Of a DNA stretch of 64,000 bases, positions 22,643 to 33,104 are shown one piece after another. The position numbers and the translations under genes were made by a program. Position 1 is the stretch's first letter. The number at the start of each line of letters is the position of its first letter. Below the pieces are notes generated by a model that was given only the letters and a program-made list of their open reading frames with translations, ran no database searches and was not told the DNA's origin. This DNA is from Rhododendron vialii (Eukaryota; Streptophyta; Magnoliopsida; Ericales; Ericaceae). The DNA lies in the NCBI RefSeq assembly GCF_030253575.1, contig NC_080566.1:7015501-7079500 (forward strand), written 5' to 3'.

Positions 22643-23262
22643 CAGGGATGGAGCCAAGCCGGGGCGGTCGCCCCTGCAAGAAGAAAAAGAAACATTACTA
22701 TTATATGTCAAAAAGAAAAACTCCTATGAAAGTAAATAGGTTCGCCCCTGTGTAGAATTTTTAAAAATATATATAATTGTAACCTTTGAACTACGAGGAT
22801 ACCAACATTAATTACTAAAGGCCGGTAAAATATAACAAAAAATAAGACTATAGGGTTAATATTATAAATATTCATGTAATAAACTTTCACCTTTCGTTAG
22901 ATGAGTTTAGTGTTTTACAGTTTTATTTATTTTTGTCCTAAAATCTCAATGGCACACCAAACCCTCTCTCTCTCTCTCTTGGCACAAACATCTCCAATTG
23001 TTAAGACTTCAAAGGCAATTTCGAGAATATAGAGACAGAGGAGAAGAGATTTTGAAAACCCTAAGTAATTTTGGTGAAATTTAAATTGTAGGTATGTCTT
23101 TCCCCAATTGTTGTTCTAGACTTCTCCTAAGCCGATTTATGTATTTATGTTATTTTGAGTTTTAATGTATTTACATGATTATGCATGTGTATTTATATAT
23201 TTTTTTTCTTACATGCACGGTCGCCCCTGCTTGGTGAAATTCCTGGCTCCGTCCCTGCTTCA
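22643..23262. mobile_element. Non-autonomous TIR element
   Basis: The left end AGCAGGGATGGAGCCAAGCC is matched by the complement of the right end (GGAATTTC, TGGCTCCGTCCCTGCT). GGTCGCCCCTGC lies just inside both ends. The interior is AT-rich with a CT microsatellite (22968-22979) and no transposase. A target duplication is not certain. The element family at 52280-52660 and 52870-53395 shares the GGGACGGA-type ends. Confidence 0.6.
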
Positions 23263-23269
23263 AAGTGTA

Positions 23270-24750
23270 GGCCTGTGATACCTATATAGGAGGTGTCGGC
23301 TACATAGGTGTCGGCCAATGTGTGTAACTTGCATTGTTTCTACGATACAGTACATGAAATACTGATTTTCCTTACCATAGATCAGTAGTGTTTTCTGCAC
23401 AAGATGCACTACTATTTACTTAATTTGTGCATTGGTGTGTCGCACTGTAAATATAGGTCACAATTTTCGGGACCTAGATACCACAATATGGAAAAACCTG
23501 TCTCGCGACACTAAATTTAGCAACGCAAAGACTACTTCTAATTCTCTATTAGTACATTTAAATGATAAATATATAGCTAATCTGAAAAAACTTTCGAATT
23601 TATTTGAAGACAAACGCGTACGATGACATAACTACAGAGAAATTACTGTTTCTTTTCATTTTCATTAAGCTTCAATTTTTTTTTTTTGTGCAAAGAATAA
23701 CAAAATTTTCTAAAATAAATGGCTTTAACTTAAGGTTATATGTCATCCAAAAGTTTGGAAAAAAATCGATTGGTGTAAAAAAATATATTTTGGCTAAAAC
23801 TCTTACACAGTTTCTTAGTCAAACCATCTTTTTTCTCCAACCAAATTTTTTTCTGAACTTTTGGATCTTGTAAAACAAATTTGTGATTAAAATATTAAAA
23901 GTTTCATGGTATTAAAAAATTCTATGGTATAAAGAATATAGTTGCTAATCGAGGCCCGTCAAAATTACTCCTCTATTTTCAGAAAAGGACCTTACGGCTA
24001 CATGATTTATCCATATGTTTTTTTTCCGATAATGATGTTTAAGATAGGATGTTCAAATAAAATTCAATTTAATTTATAAAGCAACAAAATCATAATTGGA
24101 AAAAAGGTAATGGGTTCCCAATACCTTCAATGAAACTAGAAATTTAAGTCTTTGAAAAAATAGGCAAAAAATTATACTTTATTTTCACAAGAAAATGAAG
24201 TAAAATTTTATTTTGTGAATTCTAGACTAGATAACTCAAATATCTTAATTAAATTACAACTTAAATTATATAGCGCAGAGAGAAACCTAGGGGAAGTACC
24301 TGCAATTGTTAGAAACCTCATGGGAGGTCAATAAAAGGGTAAAACTGTACATTCACGTGATCCGTTAACATTTGTTAGCCAACAAGTCTGACAGGGAAGG
24401 TAAGTGCAATTTTAGAAATATGAGGGGAGGTATTTGTCATTATCAAAAACCTCTGGGGAGGTAAGGGAAATTTACCATTTTTTTCTTACAATCTAAAGTG
24501 TTCATGTCAGCTTACTCCTCTCTCAATTGATTTTTGGAGATCAATCACATCATCCATTATTGTAAGCCGAATTGAAATCAAAGGAATGCCCATATGGATT
24601 TTCTAAGACTTTCTTAAGAATATTAACGAGAGGCCGAGGCACATATAATGCGTCTGCAAGTTGAATTCTTGGAAATTTTAGTTATCCGTTTTCAATTTGA
24701 TATCCTTATTTTGTTTCACTATAACTAGACCAAATCCTTATTTTGTTTTA
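23270..24750. other. Intergenic AT-rich stretch
   Basis: Only short AT-rich open frames. Around 24290-24480 the motifs AAACCTCATGGGAGGT and AAACCTCTGGGGAGGTAAGG suggest an old small transposon. No gene was recognised. Confidence 0.4.
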
Positions 24751-24765
24751 CTAACTAGATTCACA

Positions 24766-25033
24766 AAAAAGCTACGTGCACAACATCTGTGCACAGACCC
24801 TTTTTTCTCTCGCCTCGGGTCGCACAAAGATAATCGGAGCCGCTCATTTTGTTCAAAATATGTCGTTTAAGGTCTCTGTAAAAAATGAGCTTCGTTTGAT
24901 ATCGTTAGAGGCGTTAACAAAACACCCAAAATCACTTCAGAATATTTTGAACAAAATAAGCGGCTCCGATCATCTTTGTAGGCGGGAGAAAAAGGGGTCT
25001 GTACATAGCTTGCTGTGCACGTAGCACATCTCT
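24766..25033. mobile_element. Mutator-type MITE upstream of F-box locus 4
   Basis: 268-bp element whose ends share GCTACGTGCACA in inverted orientation. The inner arms share GCGGCTCCGATCAT and its complement. It is flanked by a 10-bp target duplication, TAGATTCACA (24756-24765 and 25034-25043). The 9-11 bp duplication length fits Mutator-like elements. The orthologous position upstream of the sister locus 2 (about 14461-14470, TAGATTCACG) is empty, so it inserted after the duplication. Confidence 0.8.
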
Positions 25034-25094
25034 TAGATTCACAGGTCTTCTTTAATTTATTGTGGGTTTTTTCTGTTCAAGAAGAGTGATTTTT

Positions 25095-25320
25095 GAGTGC
25101 CGAGCGGATATATCCTACGTGTTATCCGTTCGGTGCATCCGAGCCGTCCGATATACTTTTGGACGGCTCGGATTGAAACTCTCTCTCTTCTCATCCTAAC
25201 ACTTTTTCGCTTTTATTTTCTCTCCAAATTTGAGTCGTTCAAATACGTTATAGACGACTCGGATGTAAGAGCGGGTACAACTCAGGACTGAAATTTTTTC
25301 CTTACGATGGTCTTTCTTGA
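25095..25320. repeat. Dispersed repeat with GGACGGCTCGGAT core
   Basis: Contains GAGCCGTCCGATATACTTTT, GGACGGCTCGGATTGAAACT and 'agacgactcggatgtaagagcgg'. Related to 5590-5790 and 49555-49670. It lies immediately upstream of F-box locus 4 and may have replaced part of its promoter region compared with locus 2. Confidence 0.55.
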
Positions 25321-25440
25321 ACGGAAAATTTTTCAGTGCCGTGCGGGTAGGGGAAAAGTTGTTATCCGTAATCACTCCGTCTCAGATTTCTGTAATGTTA
25401 TTCCAGCTAGAGGAACAGCGGTGTCTACCGCCACCATCAA

Positions 25441-26595
25441 ATGGCGAACGGAAGGCTGCCTGAAGAGTTGCTCATCGAGATTCTGTGTAGGCTTCCGGTG
25501 AAATCCCTGCTTCGATCCAAATTCGTCTGCAAAAACTGGTACTCTCTTATCCACTCACTTATCCAAAACCCTAGCTTCATTTCTCTCCACGACAAACACT
25601 CCGCCAAAAACACCGACTACCTCCTCGTTAAGCGATCCCTCAATGGCGGCGTCGGCTTGTCCTTTGTCCCAAACGAAACCACAGTTGAGGATATTGATAT
25701 ATCTTCCACCGGTCTAGAGTCTCTAGACATTAGAGATCTCCAGCTATTGGGTCCTTGCAACGGCGTCGTTTGCCTCACTAAACGCTCGTTTAACTCGACC
25801 ATGGTGATATGCAACCCCTCAATGAGAGAATTCAGGGTACTTCCTCGACCTTCCCAGAAAAAAGACTACGAAACTAATATGGGATTTGGGTTTGATCCCT
25901 CTACGAATGATTATAAAGTGGTTAAGTTCGGCTGTTTGGATCCATATTCTATAAATAATCCTTATTCCGAAACAGTTGAAATATACGATTTGAGTACAGA
26001 TTGTTGGAGGGAAGTTGATGTGAACCCCAATAATATTGGATTCGATTTGGATTTCAATTTTTTCTCTTGCACATCGTGGAAAGGGGGTTGTTACTGGTAC
26101 ATTTCCTGCTCTGATGGTACTGATGCAATTATTGTCTTTCGGTTGACGGACGAGGTGTTCGATGAAATCCCTGCTCCTGAAGTCTGCTCGTTAGCCAATA
26201 CCACGAAAAGGGTACTTTTCATTCTGGATGATTCCCTTGCCGTGGTTCATTATCCATCTGAGTGGTTACATCCATCGTTGTTAACAAGGGGGAAGTGCTT
26301 TGACGTATGGGTTATAGATGAGGGTGGGGTTGAGGTGTCTTGGACTAAAAAACTTACTATCGGACCTCTACAGGGGCCCGACTTTCCATTGGGATTTCGG
26401 CGAAATGGCGAGTTCCTCTGTGAGACCGGTGGTGGACAAATGATGTCCTATCACATTGATACCCAACACATTAAGGAATATCAAGTGTACGGTGATCCTC
26501 CCCCACAATGTCTACAAGTTATTGTATACACTGAGAGCTTGGTTTCAGTCAAGAGAAACAATATGCATGATGGACATAATGGTTTGAATATGTAA
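25441..26595 (+). CDS. F-box/FBA-domain protein (locus 4)
   Basis: 384 residues from the ATG at 25441 (MANGRLPEELLIEIL). The F-box at about 5-50 carries a small duplication, YSLIHSLIQNPSF, where the other genes have YSLIQNPSF or YSLIRNPAF. The FBA domain follows with CNGVVCL, CNPSMREFRVLP, MGFGFDPSTNDYKVVKF, VEIYDLSTDCWREVD, SWKGGCYWY, SWTKKLTIGPLQGPDFPLGF and YTESLVSVK. It is a recent duplicate of locus 2, about 10.9 kb away in the same orientation, with the whole block (about 25025-27650) collinear with 14450-16790. The frame is intact. Its proximal 5' region differs from locus 2 through a MITE and a dispersed repeat, so expression may have diverged. Confidence 0.92.
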   Translation: MANGRLPEELLIEILCRLPVKSLLRSKFVCKNWYSLIHSLIQNPSFISLHDKHSAKNTDYLLVKRSLNGGVGLSFVPNETTVEDIDISSTGLESLDIRDLQLLGPCNGVVCLTKRSFNSTMVICNPSMREFRVLPRPSQKKDYETNMGFGFDPSTNDYKVVKFGCLDPYSINNPYSETVEIYDLSTDCWREVDVNPNNIGFDLDFNFFSCTSWKGGCYWYISCSDGTDAIIVFRLTDEVFDEIPAPEVCSLANTTKRVLFILDDSLAVVHYPSEWLHPSLLTRGKCFDVWVIDEGGVEVSWTKKLTIGPLQGPDFPLGFRRNGEFLCETGGGQMMSYHIDTQHIKEYQVYGDPPPQCLQVIVYTESLVSVKRNNMHDGHNGLNM

Positions 26596-27650
26596 CTCGA
26601 TTAGGGCTTTCCTATCCTCTACAAATTAACTGGTGGTTAGTACATCATGGGGCATAAATTAGTATTTCCTATCCTCTATTGTCGAAGTCCTTTGGCGGTC
26701 GCTGCAATTTCCCTTGCTTAAAGACGAAAAAGATGGTAAATGAGTGGCTGCCATTAGCTGTTTAGAGGTCTTCTTGGCACTTGATTGTCTTCTACTCAAA
26801 AGGCATTGACAATGAAGGCTATTATGATGAAAACCAACTGATCTGTTTGTCTTGGCATATTCCACTGGTGGTTTTCTCTTGTACTTGCTTTGTTTTGATG
26901 CAGTCGCAGCTTGTAGTTGCTTAGTCTGTCGTTGCATTTGTAGTTGTGTTTGCAGCTTAGGGTCTGTTGTAGTTCTGTTTGTTTGGTTTTGTAGGTGTAT
27001 GTTTGCTTGGCTTTTCAATGGAAATTATGTTACCAAAAAAAGAATGAAAGCTTATCTAACTCCATGCAGAGAAAGGGAAGGTTGGATTTTCCATGGCTTG
27101 GACACAGAATAGCCTCTCTTTCTTTCATTGTACCTGTAGTTTACTTTGGGTTTTCTTCATATTTTTCCATAATCAAGTTTGTTTGTACCCAAATTGGGTC
27201 TTGTATTGAGAAAAAACATTGAAGTGGTTGCTCATTCACAAGTCAATTTTTTGTGAGCATCTGATGCAATGCGGTCAGCTTATCAAAACTGGTCTGCGAG
27301 TTTCCTGTTTCTGCAGAAGGCGGATAGCCAAGAGAAGTTTGTCTTTGGATTTTTGCTGAGATGGGGTTATGATGCAAGATGTAGAAAGGAACTGTAGTTT
27401 ACTTGGGTTTTCTTCAAGTTTCATGGCTTGGCCAGGGATAGCCTTTTTTGCTTAATTGTAATTTACTTGGTTTTCTCTATTACTATAATTCATAGTCAAG
27501 TTTGACCGTCTCCAAATTGGGTCGTAATCATAACTCTTACGTTGAGAATCACATTGAAGTGGTTTCTCATCCTGTCATTCACTACTCACAAGTCAATTTC
27601 CATGAGAATCTGATGCAGCGCACCCATCTTAGTACATCAGTCTGAGTTGA
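26596..27650 (+). other. 3' flank of F-box locus 4, duplicate of 15743-16790
   Basis: Collinear with the flank of locus 2, including the retroposon (26824-27042), the TCCATGCAGAGAAAGGGAAG block and the TACATCAGTCTGAGTT block near 27640. Homology ends shortly after that point, giving an approximate right border of the segmental duplication. Confidence 0.65.
26824..27042 (+). mobile_element. Retroposon 3' end (duplicate of 15972-16206)
   Basis: Same insertion as at 15972-16206, carried by the segmental duplication. The flanking duplication is now AATGAAGGCTATT on the left and AATGAAAGCTTAT on the right, so it has decayed slightly. It lacks the CCCCTCTAGTCTTGTATG stretch of the other copy. Confidence 0.7.
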
Positions 27651-28185
27651 TGCTGGTCAAAGTTTTTGAAGTCATTCAAGGTCATTAAGTTGATCGAAGA
27701 GTCTTTTTAAGTTTTTAAAGTCAAAAACATATTTCAATTAGTCTACGATCAAGTGTTTTTTTTTTTAATTTTTGTCTTGAAAATGCAAGTGTTTTTTCCT
27801 ATCCTTGGAGATTTGTTTCAAGTGACCTATGAAGTAGTATTTGCTATCAATGAAATTGGTAGATGTGTGTTTGAATTAAAATGGATCTGGGGTGGGTGTT
27901 GTGCAGTGTGCCAACACGACGTCGTTTTGGCGCACTGTTGGGTTCTCCCTTTCAGCCCCATTTGGTTCCCCGCCTTTCTCTCTCAAATGGAAATAATTTT
28001 TGGAACCTTATAGAGCAGAAACTTAATTATGAGAGTTTTAAAGAAAAAAAAAATAATTATGACCCTTTAGAATATTATGATCAAAATACTAAAATATTCG
28101 TACCGATTTAAACAGATTGAAAATTGGAGCCCATTATTTTTTTGGAGTTGGTTCCCCCATGCAGGGGTCTCTTCTCTGGTTTTGG
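27650..28185. other. Intergenic stretch
   Basis: Contains the remnant of a fold-back element near 28015-28135 (ATTATGACCCTTTAGAATAT, then AACAGATTGAAAATTGGAGC) related to 6245-6710 and 9557-10240. No gene was recognised. Confidence 0.45.
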
Positions 28186-28186
28186 A

Positions 28187-28330
28187 TAAATGGGAGCTCA
28201 TCCAAGAGGGGAATTTCAGGATGTCGTCGGTGAAAAGAACTGCTAACTAGGTGGCCCATCATGTTACTGCGCTGGCGAGTGGCGGCCGAAGGAAGAATTC
28301 CTCCATGATGGTTTACTTTACCTCCTAATT
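28187..28330 (+). pseudogene. Fragment of an RNase H-like (RVT_3) domain, LINE type
   Basis: One frame reads KWELIQEGNFRMSSVKRTAN, then a stop codon in place of tryptophan, then VAHHVTALASGG. This resembles the C-terminal part of the RNase H-like domain of plant non-LTR elements (R-x-x-N-x-x-A-H-x-x-A-x-x-A). It is only about 45 residues long and carries an in-frame stop, so it is a decayed fragment. It could instead be a host RVT_3 pseudogene. Confidence 0.45.
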
Positions 28331-28429
28331 GCTTGGCTTGCTTGTTGATTGTTGATGTAGTTTCTTCTTTGTAGCCTTTTTGGCAGTTTTCCCGGATCAG
28401 GAAAACAAAACTAGAATTTTCTTTTGTAA

Positions 28430-28640
28430 TCCGAAAATAGTTATATGTTCCAACAACTATATTTAGTTCAATTACTGCTAGGTTTATTTTCTTCGTCGGG
28501 ATCGTGTAACGCGAGATTTATTGCTGCAAATGTTGTTTGATGGTATTAGTAGGTGTCATTTTCCAAGAACTTACACAATCATGAGAGGATGCCAAAAGCT
28601 ACTATTTCTTTGTCTCTTTCTTGTGGTCAATTACCTTAAG
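28430..28640 (+). repeat. Distal F-box 3' flank block
   Basis: Contains TATATGTTCCAACAACTATA, then CTGCTAGGTTTATTTTCTTC and GGGATCGTGTAACGCGAGAT. The same ordered block is found near 32130-32300, 48010-48130, 48710-48960 and 51440-51560, each time downstream of an F-box locus. It marks how far the ancestral duplicated unit extended. Confidence 0.6.
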
Positions 28641-29500
28641 AGAAAATCTTTTATACGGAGCGTCCCTTGCACTCGTCCAAAAGTGTTTTGGACAGTCCGG
28701 ATTGAAAACCACATCTCAGCTATTGATTGCGCTAATGGACAGCTGAGATTTTGCGGAACCGTGAATAAGTTCCTCTCTTAGCTTAAGCATGTGATTTGGT
28801 AAGTTGTATGACCATGAGAAAGATCACTGTGTACTCTTTCAGGTTGGAAAATATGTTCCAAGCTATTTCTATTTGGTTGTGCCCTTTCATGTTGAAAAAT
28901 GTTTTAAGTTTTCAATTATAATCTTCGAAAAAGAATCCCACAGGTAGAGCACAACCAAATAATACCAAAACTTAAACTTAAAAAACAATTTTCGACACAT
29001 AAAAAGTGTAATGATTTTTACTCCCTTTTTTATGACTGCACTCCATTTTTTGTACTTTATTGAAATTTTTATGTGTAATTTTTTCACTAAAAGACAAGCA
29101 GTAGAGTGCATTAACAAAAAAAAGAATGACAAAATCAGCAGCTTAAAAAATTCTAGTGCACTTTTGTTTAAAAACCTTTCAAACACGAGCACGAAAATTA
29201 CAATATTCCACACTTGATATTTGACAGCTCTGATCCAAACACTTGATATTTGATCACCTTAAATACTCAATTATTTAGCTTTAGTCCCGACGTAGATGCG
29301 GTAGAATTCCCTACAGATAGTGATATATTGTGACGGGTCAAATGAGATTTGCCAGCGAACCAAACACATCCTTGATGGTTTAACTTTTAACATTCTCAAC
29401 GACCGATCATGTGTTTAGAAATTCCCATTGAACAGTAATGTTTCGGCAGTTGGGCAATTTCGTCATTCTCAGTTTCTGACCATCATCGTTCTTCTCCCTC
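28640..29500. other. Intergenic stretch upstream of F-box locus 5
   Basis: No gene was recognised. It includes a fragment of the GGACAGTCCGGATTGAAAAC repeat family (28655-28760) and AT-rich frames on both strands that overlap each other. Confidence 0.4.
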
Positions 29501-29504
29501 CTCT

Positions 29505-29514
29505 GGTATGAATT

Positions 29515-29555
<41 letters not shown>

Positions 29556-30188
29556 ACTTCAATTTAGCTTTTGAAAATTTTGGGAAAGTAGAGGCATATC
29601 ATTTGATCAATTTGGAGGCATATCATTTGATATATATTGAATTTAGTTGAATTTTTTCCCCCTTCGGATTTCAAGTACAACTTGCTGCCCACATATTTGA
29701 TCTACTCAAGTTGGATTGTTCCATCTCTCTCGTCTTTCATATATCTACTCAACCAGGGTTCCGCCCCGATTTAATCCTGTCTGGAAAAATCGGAGACTAG
29801 TATGTGGTTATTCTGCTTCGAATTTTGGAAATTTATTTCTTTGTTTCGAATTTGATAATTCCATTTCGGAGTATGGGATTGTTGGATTGGCCTTATCGAA
29901 ATCGGATCCAGTTTATTGACATGCCTAGTTTAACTATGTCTGAACTCATGTACATGTGTCTGAACTAGATTTACCTCTTCTACACCCCTCCTAGTTGGGG
30001 AAAAAGAAAAGGAGAAATGTTATCAATGTTACTTTCTAAATCCAGTTACATATCTCTGTCTAGAGTATATATCCGAATTTCCTATATCATATGATTCTTA
30101 ACTCACCCTTCATCAACATTGATTCGACAGCAATCGGTCTTCTCTCATGACTTCGCAAAGGAACATCCATCTCTATACGCACCATCAA
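29505..30188 (+). promoter_or_regulatory. Leader region of F-box locus 5 with CT tract
   Basis: Begins CTCTGGTATGAATTG followed by a (CT)n tract (29515-29552), then CGGATTTCAAGTACAACTTGCTGC. The same order (CTCTGGTATGAATTG, CT tract, GGATTTCAGGTACGACTTGC) precedes locus 9 at 45992-46160. GGTATGAA resembles a 5' splice site and TTTCAG an acceptor, so a 5'-UTR intron containing the CT tract is plausible. A copy without a gene lies at 32510-32880. Confidence 0.5.
29515..29552 (+). repeat. CT microsatellite
   Basis: Uninterrupted CT dinucleotide run of about 19 units in the leader of F-box locus 5. The equivalent tract at locus 9 is at 46014-46050. Confidence 0.9.
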
Positions 30189-31358
30189 ATGGTGATCGAA
30201 AAGCTGCCCGAAGATTTGCTCATGGAGATTCTGTGCAGGCTTCCGGTGAAGTCATTGCTTCGATCCAAGTCCGTCTGCAAAAACTGGTACTCTCTCATCC
30301 AAAACCCTAGCTTCATTTCCCTCCACCACAATCGTGCCACCTCTATCGCGGTCGCTGAAAACACCCACTGCCTCCTCATTAAGCGATCCCTCAACGGCGG
30401 CGATGGTGGCATTGTCTTGTCCTTTGTTCCCAATGAAACCCCGATTGAAGATATTGATATATCGTCCACTGGTCTAGATATTGAAGGTCTCCAACTTTTG
30501 GGTCCTTGTAACGGTGTTGTTTGTCTCACCAAACTTGGGTTTAACTCCACCATCGCGCTATGCAACCCTTCAATGAGAGAATTCAGGGTACTTCCTCAAC
30601 CTTCTTATAAAAAAGACTACATAATCAACTTGGGATTTGGGTTTGACCCCTTTATGAATGAGTACAAGGTGGTTAAGTTTGGTTACCGGGATCCAGATTT
30701 TAGGACCCGGGGCATTGATGAAAGAGTTGAAATATACGACTTAAGTACAGATTCTTGGAGGGAAGTTGATGCAGTGTCCCCTGTTGAGTTCGGTTTCCGC
30801 TGCTGTTATGATTCTTGCACATCATGGAAAGGGGATTTTTACTGGTATGCGCACTGCTCCGGTGGGGATGGGGCAATTATTGTGTTTCGTATGACTGAGG
30901 AGGTGTTCGATGACATGCCCCTACCAGAAGTTTGCTTGTCAGACTATTCCTGCGAAAGGGAACTTTTCATTATGAATGATTCCCTTGCCCTGGTTCTTTA
31001 TCCAACAGGGTGGACACCTCCATTGTTGCTTCCAATGGAGGATTTTTCATTGGAGAAGTGCTTTGACATATGGGTTATGGATGAACATGGTGGTGAGGTG
31101 TCTTGGACTAAAACATTTACTATCGGACCCCTCCAGGCACCCAACTTTGCGTTGGGATTCCGGCAAAATGGTGAGTTCCTTCTGGAGAGCGGCGGTGGAC
31201 AGATGATGTCATATCACCTTGATACCCGACAAATAAAGGAGTATCAAGTGTACGGTCGTTCTCCTCCACAATGTTTACAAGTTCTTCCGTACACAGAGAG
31301 CTTGGTCTCAGTCAAGAGACACGATGTGCATGACGGACACGATGATTTCCATCTGTAA
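30189..31358 (+). CDS. F-box/FBA-domain protein (locus 5)
   Basis: 389 residues from the ATG at 30189 (MVIEKLPEDLLMEIL). An upstream in-frame ATG at 30147 would add 14 residues, but alignment with loci 2, 4 and 9 supports 30189. The F-box is at about 5-46 (CRLPVKSLLRSKSVCKNWYS). FBA landmarks are CNGVVCL, CNPSMREFRVLP, LGFGFDPFMNEYKVVKF, VEIYDLSTDSWREVD, SWKGDFYWYAH, SWTKTFTIGPLQAPNFALGF and YTESLVSVK. Its FYWY and LVLYP stretches are closest to locus 9, with which it also shares the leader. SWTKTF replaces the usual SWTKKF. The frame is intact. Confidence 0.92.
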   Translation: MVIEKLPEDLLMEILCRLPVKSLLRSKSVCKNWYSLIQNPSFISLHHNRATSIAVAENTHCLLIKRSLNGGDGGIVLSFVPNETPIEDIDISSTGLDIEGLQLLGPCNGVVCLTKLGFNSTIALCNPSMREFRVLPQPSYKKDYIINLGFGFDPFMNEYKVVKFGYRDPDFRTRGIDERVEIYDLSTDSWREVDAVSPVEFGFRCCYDSCTSWKGDFYWYAHCSGGDGAIIVFRMTEEVFDDMPLPEVCLSDYSCERELFIMNDSLALVLYPTGWTPPLLLPMEDFSLEKCFDIWVMDEHGGEVSWTKTFTIGPLQAPNFALGFRQNGEFLLESGGGQMMSYHLDTRQIKEYQVYGRSPPQCLQVLPYTESLVSVKRHDVHDGHDDFHL

Positions 31359-31830
31359 CTTGATTATGGGCTTCCTATCCTCGTGATTAAGATGTTTTTG
31401 GTGCTGCACAACGGCCTTATAAAGCCTTCTAGCCGGTTGTCGCTGTTTACTTTCTGCAATAGAAAAATTAAGAAGGTAAATGACTGCATGGTTGCCATCA
31501 GCTATTGAGAGGTCTCCTTGATGCTTGACAGTATGCTACCCAAAGGCATTGAAAACAAATTGATATTTGTTTAGGACTGCGACTGCATGGAGAGAAAGGA
31601 GAGTTTGGATTTCCATTGCTTGGAACGTTGGACAAGGATAGTGGTTTATATTATACCTGTAGTTTACTTGGTTTCTTGGCTATGTTTCATAATCAAGTTA
31701 GTCTTTGTCTACAAATTTGGTATTTATCGTATTCCTGACTTAGCAACTCTTAATGTTTAGAAACAAGTGGTGGCTCACTAACCACTCACAAGTTGATTCC
31801 GTGAGAATCTGATGAATGCGAAAGTGGCCA
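31359..31830 (+). other. 3' flank of F-box locus 5
   Basis: Begins 'gggcttcctatcctcgtgattaag' and GTGCTGCACAACGGCC, matching the flanks of locus 7 and locus 9. Further on it contains GTTTACTTGGTTTCTTGGCT and 'gagaatctgatga', matching loci 2 and 4. Probable 3' UTR and duplicated spacer. Confidence 0.55.
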
Positions 31831-32130
31831 AAGTGACCCGAAGCTCACCCCTGCCCCCAGTTCGTGCTAGGCGAGTTCGCAATGGGATGGATCAAGTAGT
31901 GTATTGGCTTGTCTTCCTCTGAATCGATTTCGTGGTTTGGTATTAAATCCCGTGTGAGCCAATATCATATCCTCCAAGTGCAAAGCCCTCAGTACTTGGT
32001 GGTTAGTAGCGCCCTGGGAACATCCTAATAGTAATCACCACGTATTTTTAGCGTGGTATGTGTTACCCACTCAAACAAATTCGGGCGGATTAAACTGAAA
32101 GTATTCTCTAGCCTTTATTAAGTTTTGTTA
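31830..32130. other. Unassigned stretch inside an F-box flank
   Basis: More GC-balanced sequence ('cacccctgcccccagttcgtgc' to 'gtggtatgtgttacccact') with no counterpart noticed in the other flanks, so it is probably an insertion. No terminal repeats or coding motif were seen. Confidence 0.35.
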
Positions 32131-32509
32131 ATGGGTCCAGTATAGTTTCTTGTAGTTTTATTTTCCTCTTGGGAATTGTGTAACATGAGATTTGTTTTGG
32201 GCTTCTGTTTGATTGTATTAATCGCAGCCATTCTTTAACTTTGTACATTGATGCGAGAATGCCAAATGCAATCTCTATTTTCATCTTGTGGTTCAATTCG
32301 TCTGCTGTGTCTTCTCCTCGATGCATTTCCACCTCTTATCGCCAATTAGCCAGTGAGGATTGACTTTTGTGCAAAAGGGTCACACAAATTTTTTCCACCA
32401 GCCGAATGTTGTGACAAGGCGATAATTTGGGTGCCAAAGTAGAAAGAAATGGATATTTGTTGGTACAAGTGTTTGTGGCTCTCGCAAACCTGTTCATGAT
32501 CTAGACTAA

Positions 32510-32880
32510 ATTATTTCCTTTGGATTTCAAGTACGACTTGCTGCTCACTAACTTGATCAACTCAGATTGCTTTTTTCCATTTCTATACTCCGCATTCGTA
32601 ACGCCAACTAGGGTTTCACCACGATTAATCCTTGTCTCAAATGATCGGAGACTAGTGTGTGGTTCTGTTCTTCGTTTGTGGGAAATTTGATTATTTGTTG
32701 ATTATTCTGCCTCATCAATCTCTCCTTCTCATACCTTTATATGTTCTAGTTTTAACTATGTTTGAACTGGCTAGACACATGAGTCATGTTTAGTATGATT
32801 TCAATCCTTTTAACTTTAAAGGGTAACTTCCATACTGATATAGCCATATGTTTGTATCTCTTTTACTCCCCTCCTAGTTG
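32510..32880 (+). pseudogene. Orphan F-box 5' flank without a gene
   Basis: Collinear with the leader of locus 5: GGATTTCAAGTACGACTTGC, GATCGGAGACTAGTGTGTGG, a 'tttaactatgtttgaact' block and CCCCTCCTAGTTGG match 29670-29998 in order. No F-box coding sequence follows; at about 32880 it abuts a minus-strand RVT_3 fragment. This is a duplicate that lost its gene body. Confidence 0.65.
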
Positions 32881-33104
32881 GAAAACAGTTTCTTGGGGAA
32901 ACCTTTAAAGCTGCACATTTTCGAAGAAGGCAACTCAAACACCTGAACATCTTGTTCAATCCCCATTTTAGCTAATCTATCTGGAACTCGTTTCACTTCA
33001 CGAAAGGTGTGTCCAATCGAAGTTTCAGTCTTTGCCATCATCTCTCTGCATTCCTCCACTGACACTTCATGGGGAGAGTTCGCTGGTGGGGCCAGCTTGA
33101 TCAT
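32874..33104 (-). pseudogene. C-terminal fragment of an RVT_3/RNase H-like domain
   Basis: On the minus strand it reads VEECREMMAKTETSIGHTF, then REVKRVPDRLAKMG, the typical end of the RNase H-like domain found at the C-terminus of plant non-LTR elements and RVT_3 proteins (H-x-x-R-x-x-N/K-R-x-x-D-x-L-A-K). An upstream fragment at 33500-33703 carries IIKSDSVDAVKLV, matching the ESDS motif. The two pieces are separated by about 390 bp of AT-rich DNA (33110-33490), probably an insertion. Only remnants of the domain remain. Confidence 0.55.

Noticed and set aside
29515-29552. CT run and other short tandem repeats as a CRISPR-like array
   Set aside because: Simple dinucleotide repeats without spacers, in a plant nuclear genome.
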